64,000 bases of DNA from the NCBI GenBank assembly GCA_013298665.1, contig JAAFIK010000006.1:1-64000 (forward strand), written 5' to 3'. The position numbers were made by a program, and so were the translations under genes. The notes beneath the pieces are model-generated. The model was not told where the DNA came from and ran no database searches. It was given only the letters and a program-made list of their open reading frames with translations. Positions 45,542 through 52,845 of the stretch are shown piece after piece (the first letter of the stretch is position 1; each line of letters begins with the position of its first letter). This DNA is from Chitinophagales bacterium (GTDB taxonomy: Bacteria; Bacteroidota; Bacteroidia; Chitinophagales; Chitinophagaceae).

Positions 45542-46095
45542 TACTTTTTTGCCCAGGCTGGTTTTTGGGCCAGTACTTTTTTATATAGGGGGCAGGAAGG
45601 GATATGCGCCCCTGGCAGGTAACCCGTACTCATCAGGAACTCATTCACGATTTCGCCACCCGTGAAGCGGAATGTTTTTTTAAACAGTTTTACCCATTCT
45701 TCTTTGGTAAGCGGATGGTGATGATCGAGCCAGTGTTTAAAACCGCCGTATTCCTTTTGTATACCGAGGAGGGTCCGGGCATTGGCGATGGCTGCATCCA
45801 CCTTCAGCCGGTTGCGGATTATGCCCGCATCATTCAGCAGACGCTCGCGGTCTTGCTCGCCATAGTTGGCCACTTTACGGATGTTGAACCCGTGGTAGGC
45901 TTTTTTAAAATGGGCTTGTTTGTTGAGGATGGTTGTCCAGCTCAACCCGGCCTGGTTGATCTCCAGCACGAGTCGTTCAAACAATTCATTGTCGTCGGTA
46001 ATGGGGAAACCATAAGCCCCGTCGTGGTAAATGCGGTGTACATTGTCCGGCTCGTACCGGCATACCGTATCGCAATATGATGCAGGTTTATCCAT
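45541..46095 (-). CDS. tag: DNA-3-methyladenine glycosylase I
   Basis: 184 aa from the ATG at 46095. The Tag family signature runs through YHDGAYGFPITDDNELFERL, EINQAGLSWTTILNK, FNIRKVANYG and DAGIIRNRLKVDAAIANAR, with a C-terminal CP motif (IPSCPLYKK). The N-terminal Cys pair (YCDTVCRYE) may contribute to the family's zinc site. It removes 3-methyladenine from alkylated DNA. A TACTTTTG box at 46100-46107 ends 4 bases before the ATG. It precedes the CPBP-like gene in a coupled pair. Confidence 0.93.
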   Translation of the reverse strand: MDKPASYCDTVCRYEPDNVHRIYHDGAYGFPITDDNELFERLVLEINQAGLSWTTILNKQAHFKKAYHGFNIRKVANYGEQDRERLLNDAGIIRNRLKVDAAIANARTLLGIQKEYGGFKHWLDHHHPLTKEEWVKLFKKTFRFTGGEIVNEFLMSTGYLPGAHIPSCPLYKKVLAQKPAWAKK

Positions 46096-46099
46096 AACC

Positions 46100-46107
46100 C
46101 AAAAGTA
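46100..46107 (-). promoter_or_regulatory. -7 box of tag
   Basis: Minus-strand TACTTTTG, an exact TAnnTTTG match, only 4 bases before the ATG at 46095. It lies within the upstream extension of the reading frame and rules that out as coding. Confidence 0.6.
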
Positions 46108-46235
46108 GCCGAAAAATATGGCTTTGCAGCAGGGTTGTCCGGGCCGGCGGGCGGTAAACGATGCGGGCAGCACTTCGGAAAAGGGTTTACCCTTACCAGT
46201 ACTCAAGGCGTAACCCAATGTAAATGTTTTCAGCT

Positions 46236-48272
46236 TCAGGCTTTCATGCCCTCCAGTTCTTTCTGCAGCCGGAACATTTCATCCCGCAACCTGGCCGCTT
46301 CCATAAAGTCGAGGTCTTTTGCTGCTTTCTCCATTTGTTTTTTAACCTGGCTGATGGCCTTCTCTGCCTGCGGTATGGTGCGGTATTCCACCTGTTCTTC
46401 CAGGGCGCGGTTTTCATTGGGCTCGGCCGCTATGGCATACCCGCTGCGTTCGTCATAACCTTTGATGTCGAGTACCGAGGTTTGCCCCATGATCTGTTCA
46501 ATCGATTTTTTGATGGTGCGGGGGGTGATGCCGTGCAGGGTATTGTAGGTTACCTGTTTTTCGCGGCGGCGGCTGGTTTCATCGATGGTGCGCTGCATGC
46601 TTTCCGTCATTTTATCGGCATAGAAAATAACGAGTCCATCCACATTACGCGCCGCACGGCCCGCTGTTTGGGTCAGGCTTTTTTCATTGCGGAGAAAGCC
46701 CTCTTTGTCTGCATCAAGGATGGCAACGAGACTCACCTCGGGCAGATCCAGCCCTTCCCGCAGCAGGTTTACCCCCACCAGTACATCAATCACACCAAGC
46801 CGCAGTTCGCGCAGGATCTCTACCCGTTCCAATGCGTCCACCTCGCTGTGGATGTACTTGCTTTTGATGTTGATGCGGTGCAGGTATTTGTCCATTTCTT
46901 CTGCCATACGTTTGGTGAGGGTGGTTACCAGTACGCGGTCGCCCTTGGTTACCCTTTTGTCAATTTCGTCCAGCAGGTCGTCGATCTGGTTAACCGACGG
47001 GCGGATTTCGATCGGCGGATCAAGCAGCCCGGTAGGCCGCACCACCTGCTCCACCACCACCCCTTCCGTTTTGTCCAGCTCATAATCACCGGGTGTGGCC
47101 GATACAAATACCGTCTGGTGCAGCAGCGATTCAAACTCGTGAAAATTGAGCGGGCGGTTGTCTAAGGCGCTGGGCAGGCGGAAACCATAATCCACCAGTA
47201 CCAGTTTACGGCTGCGGTCGCCGCCATACATCCCGCTCACCTGGGGTATCGTCTGGTGACTTTCGTCAATCATGCAGATAAAGTCGCGCGGAAAATAATC
47301 CAGCAGACAGAAGGGGCGGGTACCCGGTTTGCGGCGGTCAAAAAAGCGCGAATAGTTTTCCACCCCGTTGCAATAGCCCAGTTCCCGCATCATTTCCATA
47401 TCATAGTTTACGCGTTCGCTGATGCGTTGTGCTTCGATGTATTTGCCTGAGCTTTTAAAATAGTCCGTCTGTGCGGTACATTCATCCATGATATCACCAA
47501 TCACCTGCTGCAGCATATCCTTGGGTGCCACGTAGAGGTTTGCGGGAAAGATGGCCGCATTGTCCACCCGGCTGATGCGTTTACCACTGCTCAGTTCGAG
47601 GGTTTCGATGCTTTCGATTTCATCGCCAAAGAAAGTGATGCGGTAGCCAAAATCCACATAGGGCAGGTTGATGTCTACCGTATCGCCCTTGACACGGAAA
47701 GACCCCCGGGTAAAATCCCCCTGGGTACGGTGGTAAAGCGAGTTGACAAGCGCATGGAGGAAGCCCTGGCGCGACAGTACCTGTCCCTGTTCAATGCGGA
47801 TGATGCCGTTTTCATAATCCGTCGGGTTGCCCATACCATAAATACAGCTTACGCTTGCCACTACGATGATATCGCGGCGGCCGCTGAGCAGTTGGGTGGT
47901 GGCCTGGAGGCGGAGCTTGTCTAATTCTTCGTTGATGCTCAGGTCTTTTTCAATATAAGTATCGCTCACCGGCATATAGGCCTCCGGCTGATAATAGTCG
48001 TAATAGCTTACAAAATAGCCCACCGCATTATCCGGAAAAAACTGTTTGAACTCGCCATACAATTGTGCTACGAGTGTTTTATTATGGGTGAGTACGAGGG
48101 TGGGCCGTTGTACGTTCTGGATGACGTTGGCCATGGTAAAAGTTTTACCGCTGCCCGTAACCCCGAGCAGGGTCTGGTAGCGTTCGCCATCGAGGATACC
48201 CTGTGTCAACTGGCTGATGGCGTTGGGCTGGTCGCCCGATGGCTGGTAAGGCGCGTGTAATTGAAATGGCAT
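46236..48272 (-). CDS. uvrB: excinuclease ABC subunit UvrB
   Basis: 678 aa, full length. Helicase motif I GVTGSGKTFTMANVI, the damage-verifying beta-hairpin (YYDYYQPEAYMP), motif II region ICMIDESHQTIPQ, motifs V/VI (GVNLLREGLDLPEVSLV, QTAGRAARN) and the C-terminal UVR domain (KQMEKAAKDLDFMEAARLRDE) are present. UvrB verifies damage after UvrA loading and recruits UvrC in nucleotide excision repair. A TAACTTGC sequence (48276-48283, minus strand) is a variant -7 box next to the start. No uvrA or uvrC lies in the window. Confidence 0.97.
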   Translation of the reverse strand: MPFQLHAPYQPSGDQPNAISQLTQGILDGERYQTLLGVTGSGKTFTMANVIQNVQRPTLVLTHNKTLVAQLYGEFKQFFPDNAVGYFVSYYDYYQPEAYMPVSDTYIEKDLSINEELDKLRLQATTQLLSGRRDIIVVASVSCIYGMGNPTDYENGIIRIEQGQVLSRQGFLHALVNSLYHRTQGDFTRGSFRVKGDTVDINLPYVDFGYRITFFGDEIESIETLELSSGKRISRVDNAAIFPANLYVAPKDMLQQVIGDIMDECTAQTDYFKSSGKYIEAQRISERVNYDMEMMRELGYCNGVENYSRFFDRRKPGTRPFCLLDYFPRDFICMIDESHQTIPQVSGMYGGDRSRKLVLVDYGFRLPSALDNRPLNFHEFESLLHQTVFVSATPGDYELDKTEGVVVEQVVRPTGLLDPPIEIRPSVNQIDDLLDEIDKRVTKGDRVLVTTLTKRMAEEMDKYLHRINIKSKYIHSEVDALERVEILRELRLGVIDVLVGVNLLREGLDLPEVSLVAILDADKEGFLRNEKSLTQTAGRAARNVDGLVIFYADKMTESMQRTIDETSRRREKQVTYNTLHGITPRTIKKSIEQIMGQTSVLDIKGYDERSGYAIAAEPNENRALEEQVEYRTIPQAEKAISQVKKQMEKAAKDLDFMEAARLRDEMFRLQKELEGMKA

Positions 48273-48287
48273 ATGGCAAGTTACGAA

Positions 48288-48452
48288 ATGCCTGTTACTT
48301 TACCGGGAATGAAAGAGGCATTATTGTATCCGGTTAGCGGAGGTACGATGGTGGCCATTGCCCTTCCGCCACATGGCTGCGGTTTGTTTGATGCCCCCGG
48401 GCTAAAGGAAATCCTATCCCTTGCTGAGGAAACACCCGGGTTTGCAAAGTAA
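48288..48452 (+). CDS. possible 54-aa protein divergent from uvrB
   Basis: A short frame from the ATG at 48288 encodes 54 residues (MPVTLPGMKEALLYPVSGGT and on to EETPGFAK). It starts 15 bases from the uvrB start and would share its promoter region. Codon use is reasonable, but the last ~20 bases (CACCCGGGTTTGCAAAG) already resemble the repeat unit of the following array. It may be a small gene or a chance frame. Confidence 0.3.
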   Translation: MPVTLPGMKEALLYPVSGGTMVAIALPPHGCGLFDAPGLKEILSLAEETPGFAK

Positions 48453-49175
48453 GATGTACCCGTTATCCTGCGGGGAGTACCCCGTATAAAGCAGGGTGTA
48501 CCCCTTGCAAAAGAACAGGATCGGTGTACAAAGCAATACCCTGGTGTTATCCGGCAACCGGTACATGTTGCACCATACCCCGTACAGCTTATGGTGTAAC
48601 CAGAACCCGTTATGAGGCGGATGGTTCCCCGTACAAAGGAACCCGCAGTGGTTGTAAGCGAATGGGTACCCGTTATGCAACGGTAAGTGGACGTTACCCA
48701 GTACGGGGTACTCCGCGCAAAGCAGGGTGTACCCTGTGTAAAGCAAGGTGTACCCCGTGCAAAGGATCGGGCACCCGTTACAAAGGAATGGCTTCGGGTT
48801 GCTTCAGAACCCGTGGGGTTGCAAAGGAACGGCTACCCGTTATAAAGGAAACGCTCCGGGTTATCAAGGAAGGTGTACCCGTTACAAAGGAATGGCTTCG
48901 GGTTGCTTTAGAACCCGTGGGGTTGCAAAGGAACGGCTACCCGTTATAAAGGAAACGCTCCGGGTTATCAAGGAAGGTGTACTGCTTGTAAAGAAACCCA
49001 GAACCGGGAAAGGGTGGTATTATTATAGCCAACAGCCGATGATGCGGGCAATAAACCCTGAAGGGGTGGCACAATTACCCCAGGCCAATCCCTAATGTAA
49101 TAAGGTTGGGCTCCGGCTTATAAAGCAATGGATACCCCCTGCAAAGCAACCCGCTTTTGGGGATAAAGCAAAACG
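48432..49175. repeat. degenerate ~21-bp minisatellite array
   Basis: About 740 bp made of units of roughly 21 bp resembling TACCCGTTATAAAGGAAnGG, with many variants such as TACCCCGTGCAAAGGAT, TTCCCCGTACAAAGGAA and TCCGGGTTATCAAGGAAGG. Units are best preserved at 48700-48990 and decay to both ends, with a few more at 49100-49165 (GGATACCCCCTGCAAAGCAA). Open frames through it are caused by the lack of stops in a unit of seven codons and shift frame at the 104-bp duplication, so the array is not protein-coding. It fills the gap between uvrB and a lipoprotein gene. Confidence 0.8.
48774..48981. repeat. 104-bp tandem duplication inside the array
   Basis: 48774-48877 and 48878-48981 are identical except one C/T (GCTTCAGAA versus GCTTTAGAA). 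Each copy holds five repeat units. 104 is not a multiple of three, so it shifts any reading frame. Near-identity means the duplication is recent. Confidence 0.9.
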
Positions 49176-49176
49176 G

Positions 49177-49635
49177 TTAAAAGCTACAGGTATCGCAAAT
49201 CTCCCGGGTATTGCCCAGCCAGTTGTAATTGAGGTAGAGGGTACCCGTGCAACTGTCGTACCGGTTGGGGTTGGGGGCAGGACTGCTGATGGCGGTAATA
49301 TTGGGCATACAGTTGCCCACGAGTACAGTTGTATTGGTATTGTTGAAAGAGACCTGTACCGAAAAACTGGTATTGAGGATATTACCGCTGCCATCCGGTA
49401 AGGTGGGGATATAACACAGGCTGTTGGGGCCTGCCGTACTGAATTGCCGGGGATAATCGCGGTAGTAGAGGATTCCGAGTGTGGGGTGGCGGAACCTGCC
49501 GTTGCATTTGACCAGGCCATCGTGCGGCGGTATGGGGGTACAGTTTAGCGCACGGGTAGTATCTTTTGTACAGGCCGGCAATGCAGCAGCAAGTATGGCC
49601 AGTAGTAAAAGTGCAGGGGCGGAATAGATCGTCAT
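49177..49635 (-). CDS. lipoprotein, hypothetical
   Basis: 152 aa with a lipoprotein signal (LLLLAILAAALPACTKD). The mature part has seven more Cys residues, several in pairs (LNCTPIPPH, LVKCNGRFRHP, DSCTGTLYL, REICDTCSF), so disulfides are likely. Strand motifs TSFSVQVSFNNTNTTVLVGN suggest an Ig-like beta fold. No family recognised. Its first codons and upstream region are copied at 50574-50670 on the far side of the toxin-antitoxin pair. Confidence 0.72.
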   Translation of the reverse strand: MTIYSAPALLLLAILAAALPACTKDTTRALNCTPIPPHDGLVKCNGRFRHPTLGILYYRDYPRQFSTAGPNSLCYIPTLPDGSGNILNTSFSVQVSFNNTNTTVLVGNCMPNITAISSPAPNPNRYDSCTGTLYLNYNWLGNTREICDTCSF

Positions 49636-49702
49636 GACTGATGGTTTGGTTACACTAATATAAACAGTATTTCAAAAAGCCCGGTGGTTTTGGGGGGAGA
49701 CC
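49609..49702. repeat. direct repeat, copy 1 (lipoprotein 5' end)
   Basis: This segment covers the first nine codons of the lipoprotein gene and about 65 bp upstream. It matches 50574-50666 at roughly 90 percent by eye (shared cores include GATCGTCATGACTGATGGTT and CACTAATATAAACAGT). The two copies bracket the HigB/HigA-like genes. Confidence 0.85.
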
Positions 49703-49771
49703 GGGACTAACCGGGTAGGATTTGAGCGTTGACTCAATAATACAAACCGCCAAAATTGTTCACTAATTCGT

Positions 49772-49779
49772 TATCTTTG
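49772..49779 (+). promoter_or_regulatory. -7 box of toxin-antitoxin operon
   Basis: TATCTTTG, an exact TAnnTTTG match, ends 4 bases before the toxin ATG at 49784. Confidence 0.6.
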
Positions 49780-49783
49780 CAGG

Positions 49784-50161
49784 ATGGGAAGGACAATTAT
49801 AACCTACGGTAAATACTTTGTAGATTTTTATAAAAAATTGGATGCACAAGTTCAGGAAAAAATAGAGTGGGTTATGGAACTTGTTAAGACGGCTGAGCGA
49901 ATCCCGAAAAAATATTTTGACCATTTGACAAATACTGATGGTTTGTTTGAAATCAGGGTTGAGTATAAAAGTAATATTTACAGAATCATTTGCTTTTTCG
50001 ACAAAGATAATCTTGTGGTACTGATAAATTCTTTTCAGAAGAAAACGCAAAAAACACCTGCTAACGAAATAAAGTTAGCTGAAGGGCTAAAGAAACAATA
50101 TTTCATCGACAAAAAAATTGACCAGAAAAATGAAAGCAGCAGTACAAAAGTCAAAAAATAA
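49784..50161 (+). CDS. HigB-like toxin, RelE/ParE superfamily
   Basis: 125 aa. The Gp49-like/HigB layout is present: a helical start (YFVDFYKKLDAQVQEKIEWV), then FDHLTNTDGLFEIRVEYKSN, YRIICFFDKDNLVVLINSF and the closing KKTQKTPANEIKLAE. These toxins are ribosome-dependent mRNA endonucleases. The gene precedes its antitoxin, the order typical of higBA, and overlaps it by 32 bp. Base composition is AT-richer than the neighbours, and the pair sits between direct repeats, so it was probably acquired. A promoter box lies directly before the ATG. Confidence 0.9.
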   Translation: MGRTIITYGKYFVDFYKKLDAQVQEKIEWVMELVKTAERIPKKYFDHLTNTDGLFEIRVEYKSNIYRIICFFDKDNLVVLINSFQKKTQKTPANEIKLAEGLKKQYFIDKKIDQKNESSSTKVKK

Positions 50162-50444
50162 AATTGGCAAATGGGATGACATTCTCGATAAAAAGTATGG
50201 CAAAACAGGAAGTCCAGCGAGAATCGAGTTTGAGGCAAGAGCAACCTCTTTCGTAATTGGAGAATTGTTAAAAGCAGAACGGGGAAAAGCAAATTTAACG
50301 CAGGAAGCATTAGCTGAAAAAACCGGGACAAAAAAAAGTTACATTTCAAGAATTGAGAACGGTAAAGCTGATATCCAATTATCCACTTTATACAGGCTTT
50401 TTGAGCAAGGACTCAACAGAAAGCTGCAACTAACTATACTTTAA
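50130..50444 (+). CDS. HigA-like antitoxin, HTH_XRE family
   Basis: 104 aa from the ATG at 50130 (MKAAVQKSKNKIGKW). The C-terminal part is a helix-turn-helix of the Xre type: ELLKAERGKANLTQEALAEK then GTKKSYISRIENGKAD. It should neutralise the toxin encoded upstream and repress their shared promoter at 49772-49779. The gene starts inside the toxin gene (32-bp overlap), so translation is coupled. A start 12 bp earlier is possible. Confidence 0.9.
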   Translation: MKAAVQKSKNKIGKWDDILDKKYGKTGSPARIEFEARATSFVIGELLKAERGKANLTQEALAEKTGTKKSYISRIENGKADIQLSTLYRLFEQGLNRKLQLTIL

Positions 50445-50454
50445 AAGTACATCT

Positions 50455-50484
50455 CTTTGTAACGGATTCTGCGGAATCGCAAAG
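50455..50484 (+). terminator. hairpin after antitoxin gene
   Basis: CTTTG / CAAAG outer arms and a GATTC / GAATC inner stem around a TGCG loop, with an asymmetric bulge between the arms. It is 10 bases after the antitoxin stop. There is no T-run directly after it (GGGCTCAGTTTTT follows), so termination strength is uncertain. Confidence 0.45.
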
Positions 50485-50573
50485 GGCTCAGTTTTTGGGT
50501 TACTGGCTTATGAATATGGGTGATTGCTGTTTTCTGAATACAAGCATAAAGACAAAATATTGCTTTAGCTTTT

Positions 50574-50670
50574 AAGTGCAGGAGCGGAAGAGATCGTCAT
50601 GACTGATGGTTTGGTCACACTAATATAAACAGTTTTTCAAAGCGTCCGGTGGTTTGGGGGGAAATTCGGG
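50574..50670. repeat. direct repeat, copy 2 (remnant of lipoprotein 5' end)
   Basis: A near copy of 49609-49702. Read on the minus strand it keeps the ATG and about nine codons (MTISSAPAL), then meets a stop two codons later, so it is a broken fragment of the lipoprotein gene with its upstream region. Confidence 0.85.
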
Positions 50671-50849
50671 TACGCTTGATCAGGATTGCTTCTTTTTTGC
50701 GTTGTTGGCGGGGGATCTGGTATTGCGATACATGATTATCATTATCCGCATCAGGAGCTCGTTGCACTGTTCCTGCGTTCCGCTGGATAAATTTTACGGT
50801 TCTCCGATTGGTACCGGGGCAATACCTGGCCTTAGTAAGGCAGATATGG
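50671..50849. other. intergenic remnant region
   Basis: About 180 bp between the second direct repeat and the recognisable transposase remnant. I see no coding similarity; it may be further decayed transposon sequence. Confidence 0.35.
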
Positions 50850-51248
50850 AATGATAAAGATTATGCAGACGGTAACAGCAAAAAGCAAATGACGGTAAGC
50901 AGCCAGGCGTTTATCCTCAGGTTCACGCAGCACATTTTGCCAAAGCGGTTCACCAAAATAAGAACCTATGGATACCTGGCCAACCGCAACCGGCAGCAGC
51001 GGACAAATGCGGTATTGAGACAGTTGCGGCTTTCGCCGCACAAAGGTCTGGTGAAATTACCGGTAGCCATAAAACTGATGGAACGCTTCGGTATTGCCAT
51101 CCATCAATGCCCGGGGTGTAAAAAAAGCAGTCTCGAACTTGTAAAAGTGTACAACCCCCGGAAGAAAGGAGATTGTAGGCGTTTATACGAAACCCACAGT
51201 GTGCGGGGCAAGCTGTGTGAGCTGAGCGTCTCAAGCAGGGGCCTGTGA
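50850..51248 (+). pseudogene. IS91-family (Y2) transposase, C-terminal remnant
   Basis: The translated stretch DYADGNSKKQMTVSSQAFIL followed by RFTQHILPKRFTKIRTYGYL and ANRNRQQRT is the C-terminal hallmark of IS91/IS801-type transposases (Transposase_32), as is the CPGCKKSSLELVKVY zinc-finger-like tail. The N-terminal half, including the HUH and tyrosine catalytic motifs, is missing, so it is inactive. The frame can be opened from an ATG at 50808, but the upstream residues do not look like the family. It marks past transposon activity between the two toxin-antitoxin pairs. Confidence 0.85.
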
Positions 51249-51300
51249 GCGGCCGGGCTGAAATGCCCTTGCCTACTCAACCATTCAATGAATTCCACTC

Positions 51301-51324
51301 CTGCGGCAATACCTGTTACATACC
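51301..51324. repeat. inverted repeat, left arm flanking PIN toxin-antitoxin pair
   Basis: CTGCGGCAATACC then TGTTACATACC. Its imperfect inverted copy is at 52052-52078 (3 mismatches and a 3-base gap). The arms bracket the antitoxin and toxin genes. Confidence 0.6.
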
Positions 51325-51398
51325 ATTTTTTTGGCCACCCTGTAAACATTCAAACAGACAAAATTATTCCGTAACTTCGATACACAAAAATAATAGAT

Positions 51399-51602
51399 AT
51401 GGTAATCGAAAGGACAAATAAAGAGGTTATTATCAGGCTTCCATCTTACGTTAACACAGATGGACTTCAACGTTTGGTTGACTACTTAACATATAAAGAA
51501 GCGACTGCAAAATCAAAAGCCAAACAATCTGACGTTGACGCTTTAGCAACGGAGGTTAAAAAAGGCTGGTGGACAAAAAACAGAAGCCGCTTTGTTAAAT
51601 GA
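51399..51602 (+). CDS. antitoxin of PIN-domain toxin
   Basis: 67 aa. The N-terminal residues (MVIERTNKEVIIRLPSYVNT) look like a short DNA-binding antitoxin start, the middle LQRLVDYLTYKEATAKSKA is helical, and the C-terminus (ALATEVKKGWWTKNRSRFVK) is the toxin-binding tail often seen in Bacteroidota antitoxins paired with PIN toxins. It overlaps the toxin start by 4 bp (ATGA). A TAACTTCG box, one mismatch from TAnnTTTG, lies 19 bases upstream. It probably represses the pair. Confidence 0.82.
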   Translation: MVIERTNKEVIIRLPSYVNTDGLQRLVDYLTYKEATAKSKAKQSDVDALATEVKKGWWTKNRSRFVK

Positions 51603-52048
51603 AAATTGTTGTTGACACCAATATTATTTTTAGTACGCTATTAAATTCAAACAGCACCATCGGAGACCTTTTATTTAACTCTGACACGCATTTTGAATTT
51701 TATAGCTGTAGTTATATGCGTTACGAAATTCAAAAGCATTGGAAAAGACTCAAAAAGATTTCAAAGCTATCAGACGAACAATTGCAAATTTCTTACACAC
51801 AAGTTCTCTCAAAACTAAAGTTCATTAACGAAGAAATAATTCCGGTGGAAACATGGTTAGCTTCGGAAGAAATAACAAAAGGAACAGACATCGATGACAC
51901 TGATTTTGTAGCAATGACAAAATTCCTGAAAGCTACGTTATGGACAGGTGACAAAATTCTCTACAACGGCCTCAAAAAAACAGGCTTTAAAAAATTACTC
52001 AACACAACAGAGTTACTAGCGCTTCGTACGACCAGAAGCAAGAAGTAA
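51599..52048 (+). CDS. PIN-domain toxin ribonuclease
   Basis: 149 aa. PIN motifs: Asp6 and Asn8 in VVDTNIIFSTLL, a central acidic residue near YEIQKHWKRL, the acidic cluster DIDDTDFVAMTKF and the last Asp in LWTGDKILYNGL. Such proteins are metal-dependent ribonucleases of type II toxin-antitoxin pairs. The gene is coupled to its antitoxin by an ATGA overlap. Its AT-rich composition differs from the neighbouring core genes, and inverted repeats flank the pair, which suggests transfer as a unit. Confidence 0.9.
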   Translation: MKIVVDTNIIFSTLLNSNSTIGDLLFNSDTHFEFYSCSYMRYEIQKHWKRLKKISKLSDEQLQISYTQVLSKLKFINEEIIPVETWLASEEITKGTDIDDTDFVAMTKFLKATLWTGDKILYNGLKKTGFKKLLNTTELLALRTTRSKK

Positions 52049-52051
52049 AAC

Positions 52052-52078
52052 GGCATGTAACATCGGGGATTGCTGCAG
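52052..52078. repeat. inverted repeat, right arm flanking PIN toxin-antitoxin pair
   Basis: GGCATGTAACATCGG then GGATTGCTGCAG, 3 bases after the toxin stop. It is the imperfect reverse complement of 51301-51324; weak similarity continues a further ~15 bases outward on both sides. Confidence 0.6.
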
Positions 52079-52183
52079 GGCTGGCAGTACATTGGAGCAA
52101 TGGTCATTTTATCGCTGTTGTGCTTCATCCGGGCTGGACAAACATCGCCGGATTTTTGTTTGTTAACTTATACTTTTTTCTTT

Positions 52184-52205
52184 ACCTGCCTGCCGGCAGA
52201 CAGGT
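52184..52205. repeat. near-palindrome ACCTGCCTGCCGGCAG...
   Basis: A 22-bp imperfect palindrome centred on CTGCCGGCAG with ACCTG / CAGGT ends. It lies in the 266-bp gap after the PIN toxin gene. Sequences of this type (CCTGCCTGCCGGCAGGCAGG) are often dispersed in Bacteroidota intergenic DNA. Confidence 0.5.
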
Positions 52206-52314
52206 TGGGCAGCGGTTGCGGTATTGAATCCAAATGCTACCTGCGGAAATAATTGCCATTTTCCTGCTGCACCTATTTACAGACTGGATATTGGGGTGTT
52301 AAACTGATACAATC

Positions 52315-52728
52315 ATGAAATATATACTTATCATAGCCGTATGCATGATTACTGCCTGTAATAAGAATACCCATCCGGCATTTGAGTATAACCGTAACGA
52401 AAAACCCCGGATGGACGCATTTAATGACAGGGTCTTTTTTACAGCACTCAGGGAAGCGTACAGTGCTGATTCGTCAGTATTCTTGCTGATTGAGAAAAAC
52501 GATGCCCTGAATCCGTATGATGGACTCTCCGCTGAGGCGTTGCTAAAGGCCGATGAATGCGCAAAAGACTTTATCAGAAAAATGCCTGCTCCGGCAATGT
52601 GTGAGGATTGTAAAAATGGCAAGAACTATTTCATGGCCTCCATCTTACACTATTACAAGAGCCGTGAACTCGAATCCATCGCAAAAAAATATTACAAAAT
52701 ACATTTGCGCAATAGCAGGAATGGGTAG
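52315..52728 (+). CDS. small lipoprotein, hypothetical
   Basis: 137 aa with a lipoprotein signal (MKYILIIAVCMITACNKN; lipidated Cys15). The mature part is helical and charged, with a Cys-rich spot CEDCKNGKNYF near residue 98. Length and layout fit a small periplasmic lipoprotein; no family recognised. It stands between the toxin-antitoxin island and the carbamoyltransferase gene and has no obvious promoter box. The start codon follows an A/T-rich leader. Confidence 0.65.
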   Translation: MKYILIIAVCMITACNKNTHPAFEYNRNEKPRMDAFNDRVFFTALREAYSADSSVFLLIEKNDALNPYDGLSAEALLKADECAKDFIRKMPAPAMCEDCKNGKNYFMASILHYYKSRELESIAKKYYKIHLRNSRNG

Positions 52729-52845
52729 CAGTGCTTTACAGGCATCATAACCCTGTTTTGCTTTTCGGCAGGGAGCCGTGCTGCTGGTAACTATTCCCCC
52801 CGCCCACACCTCAACAGTTTTTCTTATCATTGCCAAAAAATTACC

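Noticed and set aside
46224-47165. Long plus-strand open frame opposite uvrB
   Set aside because: It is a mirror of the uvrB C-terminal half; composition is Phe/His-rich without motifs, typical of an antisense shadow.
48524-49095. Overlapping long open frames rich in Arg, Gly, Tyr and Lys in the repeat array
   Set aside because: They arise because the ~21-bp unit has no stop codons. The 104-bp duplication changes frame, so the same peptide appears in two frames. This is not the behaviour of a coding sequence.
50808-51248. Intact 146-aa gene
   Set aside because: The frame can be read from an ATG, but only the C-terminal transposase part is recognisable and the catalytic half is missing, so it is listed as a pseudogene.
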